Shown: positions 23,636 through 29,812 of the stretch, piece by piece
Position numbering within the stretch: position 1 is the stretch's first letter
How the letters are laid out: every line of letters begins with the position of its first letter
NCBI GenBank assembly: GCA_902799045.1
Contig: CADBZH010000024.1
Location: forward strand, 1-44,592
DNA: 44,592 nucleotides
From: an uncultured Eubacteriales bacterium
Lineage (GTDB): Bacteria > Bacillota > Clostridia > Christensenellales > Aristaeellaceae
Direction: 5' to 3'
Made by a program: the position numbers and the translations under genes
The notes under the pieces: model-generated
What the model saw: only the letters and a program-made list of their open reading frames with translations
Told to the model about the DNA's origin: nothing
The model's database searches: none

Positions 23636-23776
23636 AGTGTGTTTCTAAAATCCCCGAAGCGCATTTTCAGCGGATTTGGCTGCATTTCTGCGTTGCTTTT
23701 CCTTGATTTACCGCCAGTAAACCTGCGGAAAACCGCCTTGAGATGCAGCCAACTACGCTCGAAACTGCACACTCCA
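23633..23776. mobile_element. MITE-like element, copy B (right end decayed)
   Basis: The left terminal repeat TAGAGTGTGTTTCTAAA (23633-23649) is perfect. The interior matches copy A read in reverse complement (shared GGCTGCATTTCTGCGTTG, TTTACCGCCAGTAAACCTGC, CTCGAAACTGCA), so this copy lies in opposite orientation. The right repeat is no longer recognisable beyond about 23776, where GGAAACGGTGTG (23790-23801) may be its relic. It separates sepF from ylmG inside one gene cluster. Confidence 0.8.
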
Positions 23777-23817
23777 GACTTCGGGGAACGGAAACGGTGT
23801 GAAGGGCGGGTGACGCT

Positions 23818-24108
23818 ATGCTGGGCCTGTACGAGGTGTTCTACGCGGCGACCATCTTCCTGCGCCTGATCACGTGGGGCATCGTGCTCTACTGCGTGCT
23901 GAGCTGGTTCCGGCCGAACTTCCAGGCGTTCTTCTGGCTGCGCCGGTTCATACAGCCCTTCGTCTCGCCGTTCCAGAGGCTGTCGATGAAGGTGATGCGC
24001 CACTTCAACGCGCCGGTGGACCTGACGATGCTGTTTGCCGTGCTGGGCTATCAGCTGCTGGCGCGGCTGCTCTGGCGGCTGTACCTCATCCTGGCGAGGG
24101 CGCTATGA
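23818..24108 (+). CDS. ylmG: YggT/YlmG family membrane protein
   Basis: 96 aa, two membrane helices (about 10-28 and 70-92) with the conserved loop SWFRPNFQAFFWLRRFIQPFVSPFQR. Family members are tied to cell division and nucleoid or septum organisation and lie between sepF and ylmH, as here. The stop overlaps the ylmH start by 4 bp (ATGA). Confidence 0.93.
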   Translation: MLGLYEVFYAATIFLRLITWGIVLYCVLSWFRPNFQAFFWLRRFIQPFVSPFQRLSMKVMRHFNAPVDLTMLFAVLGYQLLARLLWRLYLILARAL

Positions 24109-24869
24109 CGGGCGACGCGCTGGAGAAGCGCCTGGGCGAGCTGGCGCTGCGGGCCGCGCACACGGGCCGCGTGTGCTGCACCCGCTTTCTGGAGCCGACG
24201 CAGCGGGACGCGGCCAGGGCTGCCGCCAACCGGGCAGGGGCGCGCGTGGCGTTCTGGGGCGGCTTTGAGGACGCGGAGCGCGTCGTGGCCGCCTTCTACG
24301 CGGACGAGGCGCCGGAGGCGTGGGCCTATCCGATTTCGACGCTTCGGATCGACTGGAACGGGAAGTTCGCCAACCCCGGCCACCGCGACCTGCTGGGCGC
24401 GGTGATGGGCCTGGGGATCGACCGCGAGGTGACCGGCGATATCGCCATGGGCGAGCACCGGGGCGGGAAGTGCGCCTACCTGTTCGCGCTGTCGGACATG
24501 GCGGATTATATCGCCGCCACGCTGGAGGGCGCGGGCCGCGCCGCGGTGAAGGTGACGGTGACGGACGAGGCGCCGGTGCTTTCGCCCCCGGAGGGGCAGG
24601 CGCTGCGGCTGACGGTGCAGCAGGAGCGGCTGGACGCGGTGCTGGCGGCGGCGTGCCGGCTCTCCCGCGGCGAGGCGCAGAAGCTGATCGCGGCGGGGCT
24701 GGTGAAGCTGAACCACGCGATCAACACCCATGCCGACGCGCGGCTGAACGAGGGCGACCTGATCTCCGCCCGGGGCCACGGCCGCATCCGCGTGGAGTCG
24801 TTTGGGGGCGAATCCCGCCGGGGCCGACAGGTCGTGACGGTGTTCAAATATGGCGGCAGTGGAAAATAA
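24105..24869 (+). CDS. ylmH: YlmH RNA-binding protein with S4 domain
   Basis: 254 aa from the ATG overlapping the ylmG stop; an open frame further upstream is only ylmG read out of frame. Residues 20-165 form the YlmH-specific domain (FLEPTQRDAARAAANRAGARVAFWGGFEDAERVVAAFYAD … GLGIDREVTGDIAMGEH). The S4 RNA-binding domain is at about 180-230 (LRLTVQQERLDAVLAAACRLSRGEAQKLIAAGLVKLNHA). Known members bind ribosomal RNA or the 50S subunit and rescue stalled peptidyl-tRNA. Its stop lies in the terminator stem. Confidence 0.93.
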   Translation: MTGDALEKRLGELALRAAHTGRVCCTRFLEPTQRDAARAAANRAGARVAFWGGFEDAERVVAAFYADEAPEAWAYPISTLRIDWNGKFANPGHRDLLGAVMGLGIDREVTGDIAMGEHRGGKCAYLFALSDMADYIAATLEGAGRAAVKVTVTDEAPVLSPPEGQALRLTVQQERLDAVLAAACRLSRGEAQKLIAAGLVKLNHAINTHADARLNEGDLISARGHGRIRVESFGGESRRGRQVVTVFKYGGSGK

Positions 24870-24890
24870 TGCGTAACGTCGCGTTATTTT
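24863..24890 (+). terminator. Terminator-like stem after ylmH
   Basis: AAAATAATGCG (24863-24873) / CGCGTTATTTT (24880-24890), loop TAACGT, one G-U pair. The ylmH stop codon is in the left arm. Confidence 0.65.
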
Positions 24891-24905
24891 GCAGGAAACG
24901 CCGCC

Positions 24906-24933
24906 TTGGCGTCGAACTTGTTTGCAGTAGAAT
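24906..24933 (+). promoter_or_regulatory. Promoter of divIVA
   Basis: -35 TTGGCG (24906-24911), 16-bp spacer, -10 TAGAAT (24928-24933), 38 bp before ATG 24972. Confidence 0.55.
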
Positions 24934-24971
24934 CGACATACACATCAGCGAATGAAAGGACGGTTATCGAC

Positions 24972-25553
24972 ATGGCGATCAGCGTGAAGGACATTCAGGA
25001 GAAGGAATTTGGCACCCAGGCCAGCGGCGGCTATAACATCGAGCAGGTGGACGATTTCCTGGACGAGATCTCCGAGCAGATGGCGACCCTCGTGCGCGAG
25101 AACCTGGAGCTGAACAAGCAGATCAAGGCGCTGGAGGCCGACGTGAAGGCCGCGCGCCTGGCGGCGGAGGCCGCCGAGGCCAAGACGCCCGATTACAACG
25201 AGAAGAGCTACTTTGCCAACCTGCAGAACGCCATGCGCGAGAGCCTGATCGGCGCGCAGCGCATCGCGGACGAGACCCTGGAGGAGGCCAACCGCAAGGC
25301 CCAGAAGACCGTCGGCGACGCCCAGGTGCAGGCCGACCAGATCACCGTCTCCGCCCGCGAGAAGGCCGACGCGCTGCTGGCCCAGGCCAAGCAGGATGCC
25401 GAGACGGCCACCGCCGAGGCCCGCGAGCGCGTGAGCACGCTGGAGCAGCGCTTCGAGGCGCTGAAGACCTCCGCGGCCAACTATAAGGCGGAGTTCAGCC
25501 GCCTGATCGACGCCCAGACCACCGCGCTGCGCGACAGCAACGGGCTGTTCTGA
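24972..25553 (+). CDS. divIVA: DivIVA polar/septal organiser
   Basis: 193 aa from ATG 24972 (AAAGGA upstream; the longer frame begins inside the promoter). The N-terminal lipid-binding domain is SVKDIQEKEFGTQASGGYNIEQVDDFLDEI (5-34, family pattern F-x-x-x-x-x-GY-x-x-x-x-VDxFLD). It is followed by coiled coil over almost all of the rest (50-185), rich in Ala, Glu and Lys. DivIVA senses negative curvature and recruits division and wall-synthesis proteins. Ends the division cluster. Confidence 0.95.
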   Translation: MAISVKDIQEKEFGTQASGGYNIEQVDDFLDEISEQMATLVRENLELNKQIKALEADVKAARLAAEAAEAKTPDYNEKSYFANLQNAMRESLIGAQRIADETLEEANRKAQKTVGDAQVQADQITVSAREKADALLAQAKQDAETATAEARERVSTLEQRFEALKTSAANYKAEFSRLIDAQTTALRDSNGLF

Positions 25554-25579
25554 TCGTGTAGAAACCCGTCAGATCCTGG

Positions 25580-25606
25580 GCAGGGGCGCCGCATCGGCGC
25601 CCCTGC
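25580..25606 (+). terminator. GC-rich hairpin after divIVA
   Basis: Perfect 11-bp stem GCAGGGGCGCC / GGCGCCCCTGC, loop GCATC, no T-run. It may act as a terminator or be one of the genome's palindromic repeats, since half of it recurs at 14455-14471. Confidence 0.6.
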
Positions 25607-25622
25607 GTTGGCAAAGGCGCAT

Positions 25623-25670
25623 ATTTGCCCGGGAAGCTGGCAAATCTAACCAATTAAGGGGGGATTTGCC
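25623..25670 (+). promoter_or_regulatory. Two mutually exclusive stems over the DUF5665 start
   Basis: GGCAAATC (25639-25646) can pair either with upstream ATTTGCC (25623-25629) or with downstream GATTTGCC (25663-25670), which directly abuts the GTG start; in the second form the ribosome site AAGGGGGG is in the loop. No promoter seen nearby. Confidence 0.35.
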
Positions 25671-25943
25671 GTGACCGGACGGGATCGCGCGCGCATCGAC
25701 GCGCTGCTTTCGACGCTGGAGCGCATGCGGCTGGAGGAATACGTGGCCTACCTGTCGAACTGGCGGCGGGCGCTGTGGCGCAACCTGCTCTTCGGCGTGT
25801 GCCGGGGGCTGGGGTTCACGCTGGGCTTTTCGGTGCTGGGCGCGCTGCTGGCGGTGCTGCTGCGGGGGCTGGTGGTGGAAAACATACCGCTGATCGGCGG
25901 TTTTCTGGCGGAGGTCATACATGCGATTGAGGCGAGGATGTAG
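25671..25943 (+). CDS. DUF5665 family small membrane protein
   Basis: 90 aa from GTG 25671 (RBS AAGGGGGG). A helical charged N-terminus (RIDALLSTLERMRLEEYVAYLSN) leads into WRRALWRNLLFGVCRGLGFTLGFSVLGALLAVLLRGL and the PLIGGFLAEVI end. This is the layout of DUF5665 proteins common in Clostridia; function unknown. Its end overlaps the lspA start by 23 bp, indicating coupled expression. Confidence 0.82.
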   Translation: MTGRDRARIDALLSTLERMRLEEYVAYLSNWRRALWRNLLFGVCRGLGFTLGFSVLGALLAVLLRGLVVENIPLIGGFLAEVIHAIEARM

Positions 25944-26391
25944 GGGCTGGTGGATCGCGCTGCTGGCGGCGCTGGCGGACCGGCTGACGAAGCTGTGGGT
26001 GATCCGCGCGGGCCGCCCGGGGGCGCTGGTGCCGGGGCTTTTGAACCTGCGGCCCGTGGAAAACAGGGGCATGGCCTTTTCGATGCTCTCCGGCCAGTCG
26101 CTGGCGCTGACGCTTGTCACCGCCGCGCTGGTGGCGGGCCTCGTGGGCTGGCTGGTCGCCCGGCCCAAGACCTCCGGAATCACCCGGGCGGGCCTCTGGC
26201 TGATCGTCGGCGGGGGCTTCGGCAACCTGTACGACCGGATCGCCACCGGCGGCGTCACCGATTTCATCGAGTTTGCCTTCGTCCGCTTCGCCGTGTTCAA
26301 CGTCGCCGACGTGTGCATCTGCGCCGGGGCGGCGCTGGTGATCGTCGGGGCGTGGGTCGAGGAGAAGAGGAAGCGCGATGCGGTCGATTGA
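25921..26391 (+). CDS. lspA: Lipoprotein signal peptidase II
   Basis: 156 aa. Four membrane helices. Family motifs: ADRLTKLWV (19-27), PVENRGMAFSML (45-56), GGGFGNLYDRIATGGVTDFIEF and FNVADVCICAG. The catalytic aspartates are D114 and D130. It removes the signal peptide of prolipoproteins after Lgt has lipidated them. Followed by rluD-type gene 52 bp on, the usual lspA-rlu order. Confidence 0.95.
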   Translation: MRLRRGCRGWWIALLAALADRLTKLWVIRAGRPGALVPGLLNLRPVENRGMAFSMLSGQSLALTLVTAALVAGLVGWLVARPKTSGITRAGLWLIVGGGFGNLYDRIATGGVTDFIEFAFVRFAVFNVADVCICAGAALVIVGAWVEEKRKRDAVD

Positions 26392-26404
26392 ATGAGGAAT
26401 GGCG

Positions 26405-26430
26405 GTTTCAATCCACGTGCCGCGCTCCAG
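26405..26430. repeat. Single CRISPR-repeat-like sequence
   Basis: GTTTCAATCCACG (26405-26417) is the conserved start of type I-C-like CRISPR repeats in reverse orientation; the following TGCCGCGCTCCAG keeps only a general likeness. It stands alone between lspA and the pseudouridine synthase: no second copy, spacer or cas gene. Confidence 0.3.
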
Positions 26431-26443
26431 GAAAGAGGTTTCC

Positions 26444-27367
26444 ATGTCTGAACCAATGATCTTCGATGCCATCGTTCCCCCGGAGTCCGACGGCGAGCGC
26501 CTGGACGTGTTCGCGGCGGCGCTGGCGGACGTGACGCGCTCGCGGGCCGGGGCCCTGATGAAGGACGGGCGCGTGCGGGTGGACGGCGCGCCCCAGGCCA
26601 AGGCGGGCTTTAAGCTGAAGGCGGGCATGGCCGTGCGGGTGGAGGTGCCCGCGGCGCTGCCGACGGCGGCCCTGGCCGAGGACATCGAGCTTGAGATCGT
26701 CTACCAGGACGCGGACCTGGCCGTGGTCTACAAGCCCAGCGGCATGGTGGTGCACCCCGCCGCCGGAAACGAGACCGGCACGATGGTGAACGCGCTGCTG
26801 GCGAAGCTGGACAAACTCTCCGGCATCGGCGGGGAGATCCGCCCCGGCATCGTGCACCGCATCGACAAGGACACCTCCGGCCTCCTGCTGGTGGCGAAGA
26901 ACGACCGGGCGCACCTCTCCCTCTCCGAACAGATCAGGGCCCACACGGTGCAGCGCGCCTACCGCGCCATCGTGATCGGCGGCTTCCGGGAGGACGGGGG
27001 CACCGTGGAGGGCCCCATCGGGCGGCACCCCACCGACCGCAAGAAGATGGCCATCGTGCCGGGCGGCCGCGAGGCCGTCACCCACTGGAGCGTGCTGGAG
27101 CGGCTGCGCGGCGCGACGCTGATCGAGGCGCGGCTCACCACGGGCCGCACGCACCAGATCCGCGTGCACATGGCGTCCATCGGCCATCCGGTGCTGGGCG
27201 ACCCGGTGTACGGGCCGAAGAAGTCGCCCTGGCCGGTGAAGGGCGGGCAGCTGCTGCACGCCTATCGCATCGGCTTTGAGCATCCCACGACCGGCGAGCG
27301 CATGCTCTTTGAGGCGGAGCCGGAGCCGCGCTTCACCCACTGGCTGGAAAAATTGCGCAATGCCTGA
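26444..27367 (+). CDS. rluD: RluA-family 23S rRNA pseudouridine synthase
   Basis: 307 aa from ATG 26444 (RBS AGAGG). N-terminal S4 domain (GERLDVFAAALADVTRSRAGALMKDGRVRVDG, 17-48). Catalytic domain with IVHRIDKDTSGLLLVAKND, nucleophile D141, and the RTHQIRVHMASIGHPVLGDPVYG signature. It converts uridine to pseudouridine, most likely in 23S rRNA; RluD/YlyB-type assignment rests on the S4 domain and the neighbouring lspA. Confidence 0.93.
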   Translation: MSEPMIFDAIVPPESDGERLDVFAAALADVTRSRAGALMKDGRVRVDGAPQAKAGFKLKAGMAVRVEVPAALPTAALAEDIELEIVYQDADLAVVYKPSGMVVHPAAGNETGTMVNALLAKLDKLSGIGGEIRPGIVHRIDKDTSGLLLVAKNDRAHLSLSEQIRAHTVQRAYRAIVIGGFREDGGTVEGPIGRHPTDRKKMAIVPGGREAVTHWSVLERLRGATLIEARLTTGRTHQIRVHMASIGHPVLGDPVYGPKKSPWPVKGGQLLHAYRIGFEHPTTGERMLFEAEPEPRFTHWLEKLRNA

Positions 27368-27381
27368 GCCTGTGGTATAAT
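27353..27381 (+). promoter_or_regulatory. Promoter of the three-repeat secreted protein
   Basis: -35 TTGCGC (27353-27358, inside the end of the pseudouridine synthase gene), 17-bp spacer, -10 TATAAT (27376-27381). The leader to ATG 27549 is about 160 nt and contains all of MITE-like copy C. Confidence 0.65.
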
Positions 27382-27395
27382 GACCGGGGAGCGAT

Positions 27396-27513
27396 TAGAG
27401 TGTGTTTCTAAAGTCGAGGATGTGCAGTTTCGAGGGTATCAGGCTGCATTTCAAGGCGCTTTTCCGAAGGCTTACTGGCTGCAAGTCGATCGGGATTTTA
27501 GAAACACACTCTA
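27396..27513. mobile_element. MITE-like element, copy C (118 bp, internally deleted)
   Basis: Perfect 17-bp ends at 27396-27412 and 27497-27513, flanked by TA. The interior follows copy A in the same orientation (GTGCAGTTTCGAG, GGCTGCATTTCAAGGCG, TTTTCCGAAGGCTTACTGGC) but lacks the second half of the hairpin. It lies in the 5' leader of the gene at 27549. Confidence 0.85.
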
Positions 27514-27548
27514 GATATGAACGACCGACCCGCGAGGAGGAAAATGCC

Positions 27549-28706
27549 ATGAGGAAGCTGCTTTGTGTGCTGCTGGCGCTGGCGCTGCCGGGCCTGACGG
27601 CGGCGCTCGGAGAGCCGATGGCGCCGGATCAGGCGCTGATCGACCGCTTTGAGGACGTGTGGGTGGACGGCAACGTTGCCGTGGAGATCTGGTATGACGA
27701 CGGCTTCTTCCATTGCAGCGCCGTGCGCGGCGACGGGGGAGACGACAGCGACGTGTGGACCTATGAGACCTGCGTCTACGACGCCGGGCAGGACGCGCTG
27801 GTCTGCGAGGGCGGCGAGCGCTATCTCGACCACTATGAGAACGGCGAGCTGGCCTCGGAGCGGGTGGCCGAGGGCCTGACCGCCACCTTCGCCTTCAACG
27901 ACGAGGGCTTCCTGATCTGGTACGATTCCGAGGGACTGTTTGAAAACCTGGCGCTCCAGCGGCTGTCCGACGCGGAGCAGGCGGAGTACTGGGAGGCGGC
28001 CAAGGCCTTCCTGGGCACCTGGCAGTGCGACCGCGCCACCATCGAGATCAGCCCCGCCGGCGAGGACGTGCAGGTGCTGGTCTACTGGGGCGGCAGCGCG
28101 TTTGAAACGTCGGAATGGGTGTATACCTGCGTGTTCGACGAATATGAGAACACGCTGACCTCCGTGGGCGAGGCCACGCGAACCGACGTGGTGTTCGACG
28201 AAAGCGGCGAGCAGCAGTCCGCCGACGTGCTGTACACCGATGGCTCGGCGGTGTTCCGGCTGGACGGCAACGGCTGCCTGGTCTGGGAAGACGGAAAGGA
28301 GAACGCCGGGGACGGCATGGCCTTCGAGCGCGTGGACGACGGGGAGGCGGAGCTGGCCGCGCGCTTCGCCGGCCGCTGGGCCGCCGGGCGCGCCACGATC
28401 GAGATCGAGCCTGAGGACGACGCCTGGCGCGTCAATGTCCTGTGGGGCAACAGCGCCGCGGACAGCATCGTCTGGGACTATACCTGCGTCTACGACGAGG
28501 AGATGGACGCGCTGATCTCCGTGGGCGGGGCGACGAAGAAGGACGTGTTCTACGGCGAGGACGGCGAAATCGCCTCCGAGGAGCTGCTGTACAACGACGG
28601 CGCGGCCCTGTTCGAGCTGGACGCCGACGGCAACCTGCGGTGGAACGACGCCGTGGAGGACATCGCCGAAGACATGCCCTTCGAATATGTGGCGCCGCTG
28701 GAATGA
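27549..28706 (+). CDS. Secreted protein made of three tandem repeats
   Basis: 385 aa from ATG 27549 (RBS GAGGAGG). The frame is open upstream only because it crosses the MITE. Signal peptide 1-20 (KLLCVLLALALPGLTAALG). Three copies of a beta-rich unit of about 115 residues follow, starting near 34, 157 and 282. Each shows the pattern W-x-x-x-x-A-x-I-E-I…W-x-Y-x-T-C-V-[FY]-D…L-x-[SC]-x-G…G-E-x-x-S-E/x-x-L-x-Y-x-D/G-x-A-x-F-x-L/F-x-x-x-G-x-L-x-W. Acidic, no anchor or lipobox. Units 2 and 3 are closest. Function unknown; a ligand-binding or surface role is only a guess. Confidence 0.8.
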   Translation: MRKLLCVLLALALPGLTAALGEPMAPDQALIDRFEDVWVDGNVAVEIWYDDGFFHCSAVRGDGGDDSDVWTYETCVYDAGQDALVCEGGERYLDHYENGELASERVAEGLTATFAFNDEGFLIWYDSEGLFENLALQRLSDAEQAEYWEAAKAFLGTWQCDRATIEISPAGEDVQVLVYWGGSAFETSEWVYTCVFDEYENTLTSVGEATRTDVVFDESGEQQSADVLYTDGSAVFRLDGNGCLVWEDGKENAGDGMAFERVDDGEAELAARFAGRWAAGRATIEIEPEDDAWRVNVLWGNSAADSIVWDYTCVYDEEMDALISVGGATKKDVFYGEDGEIASEELLYNDGAALFELDADGNLRWNDAVEDIAEDMPFEYVAPLE

Positions 28707-28715
28707 TCGGGACCG

Positions 28716-28750
28716 ATTGAGGCTGTCAACCGCCGGTTGACAGCCTCAAT
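28716..28750 (+). terminator. Strong stem-loop after the three-repeat gene
   Basis: Perfect 15-bp stem ATTGAGGCTGTCAAC (28716-28730) / GTTGACAGCCTCAAT (28736-28750), loop CGCCG, 10 bp after the stop. No T-run follows. Confidence 0.7.
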
Positions 28751-28758
28751 GTCAAGCG

Positions 28759-28794
28759 CGGTTGGTGGCGCAACCGGCGTTCGGGGCGTATAAT
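28759..28794 (+). promoter_or_regulatory. Operator-like inverted repeat and -10 of the XRE gene
   Basis: CGGTTG-N6-CAACCG (28759-28776) overlaps the -35 position of a TATAAT at 28789-28794, 32 bp before ATG 28826. No good -35, so this could be an autoregulated or activated promoter. Confidence 0.45.
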
Positions 28795-28825
28795 GACGGC
28801 ATCATTTTTAAGGGAGGGCGAACCC

Positions 28826-29698
28826 ATGCTTTCAAACAAGATCGCGGCGCTGCGCAGGCAGGCGGGCTGGTCACAGGAGGACCTGGCGGAGCGGCTGGAC
28901 GTGTCGCGCCAGTCGGTGTCCAAGTGGGAGAGCGGCGCGAGCCAGCCGGACGTGGACAAGATCGTGGCGCTGAGCCGGCTGTTTGGCGTCAGCACCGATT
29001 CCCTGCTGCGGGACGACGCCGACATGCCGGTGCTGGTGGGCATCGCGCCCCAGGACGCGCCGGAGCTCAGGCTGGTGGAGGACGCGGAGGAGGACGCGCC
29101 GGAGGTGGACGAAAACGGTCTGCGCCTGCTCGCCGAGGGCGAGGTGTTCCGCTATCTGGAAAACCGCCGCCGGTGCGCGCCGATGAACGCCTTGGGCGCG
29201 GGGCTGTGCGTGGCCTGCCCGGCGCCGATGATGGCGCTGATGGGGCTTCCGCTGCCGGCGGGCCTCTCCGTGGCGCTGGGCATCGCGCTGCTGCTGGGGA
29301 TGATCGCCGCGGCGGTGGCCATCTTTATCTCCGCGCGGATGAACGCGCAGAAGTATGACTACGTGGAAAAGACGCCCTTTGCCCTGACTTCGTCCCTGCG
29401 CGAGGCCGTTCTGGAGCAGAAGCGTCAGTTCCAGCCCGCCTTCCGCCAGAGCGTCATCTATGGAACGGTGCTGTGCATCCTGTCGCCGGTGCCGGTCGTC
29501 ATGGGCGGCATCCTGAATTCCAAGCTGCTGACCCTCAGCGGCGTGGGCGCGCTGCTGCTGATGCTGGCGGCGGGGGTCTTCCTGTTCACCCGGGACGGCC
29601 TGATCAACGACGGCTTCGACCACCTGCTGAAGCTGGCCGAGCGCAGCCTGCGCCGCGTGGAACGGGAGCAGCGCCGCCGGGAGCGGAACGCCGCGTGA
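28826..29698 (+). CDS. XRE-family regulator with membrane domain
   Basis: 290 aa from ATG 28826 (RBS GGGAGGG). The N-terminal helix-turn-helix is IAALRRQAGWSQEDLAERLDVSRQSVSKWESGASQPDVDKIVALSRLF (6-53). An acidic linker (66-100) follows, then two membrane hairpins: about 121-167 (GLCVACPAPMMALMGL … IAAAVAIFISAR) and 209-250 (VIYGTVLCILSPVPVVMGGI … GVFLFTR), ending in a charged tail. Such proteins are common in Clostridia as membrane-tethered transcription factors; signal unknown. The operator-like repeat just upstream suggests autoregulation. Confidence 0.85.
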   Translation: MLSNKIAALRRQAGWSQEDLAERLDVSRQSVSKWESGASQPDVDKIVALSRLFGVSTDSLLRDDADMPVLVGIAPQDAPELRLVEDAEEDAPEVDENGLRLLAEGEVFRYLENRRRCAPMNALGAGLCVACPAPMMALMGLPLPAGLSVALGIALLLGMIAAAVAIFISARMNAQKYDYVEKTPFALTSSLREAVLEQKRQFQPAFRQSVIYGTVLCILSPVPVVMGGILNSKLLTLSGVGALLLMLAAGVFLFTRDGLINDGFDHLLKLAERSLRRVEREQRRRERNAA

Positions 29699-29751
29699 CG
29701 CCAATAATTGCAAAAATATGATAGAATATTTCCAGAATATTACAATTCTGC

Positions 29752-29794
29752 TTGAAATTGACCCCTCGTTGTGCTAAAATGGAGGTACCATTTT
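29752..29794 (+). promoter_or_regulatory. Promoter with overlapping inverted repeat for the L,D-transpeptidase
   Basis: -35 TTGAAA (29752-29757), 17-bp spacer, -10 TAAAAT (29775-29780). AAAATGG-AGGTA-CCATTTT (29776-29794) starts inside the -10 and covers the expected transcription start, so it could be an operator or a short 5' hairpin. Confidence 0.65.
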
Positions 29795-29812
29795 GTAAAC
29801 GGGGGGATTTTT

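Noticed and set aside
26405-26430. A CRISPR array
   Set aside because: Only one partial repeat, no spacers and no cas genes in the window; kept only as a weak observation.
27402-27548. Extended start of the three-repeat protein at 27402
   Set aside because: That stretch is MITE copy C in translation; the real start has GAGGAGG and a signal peptide.
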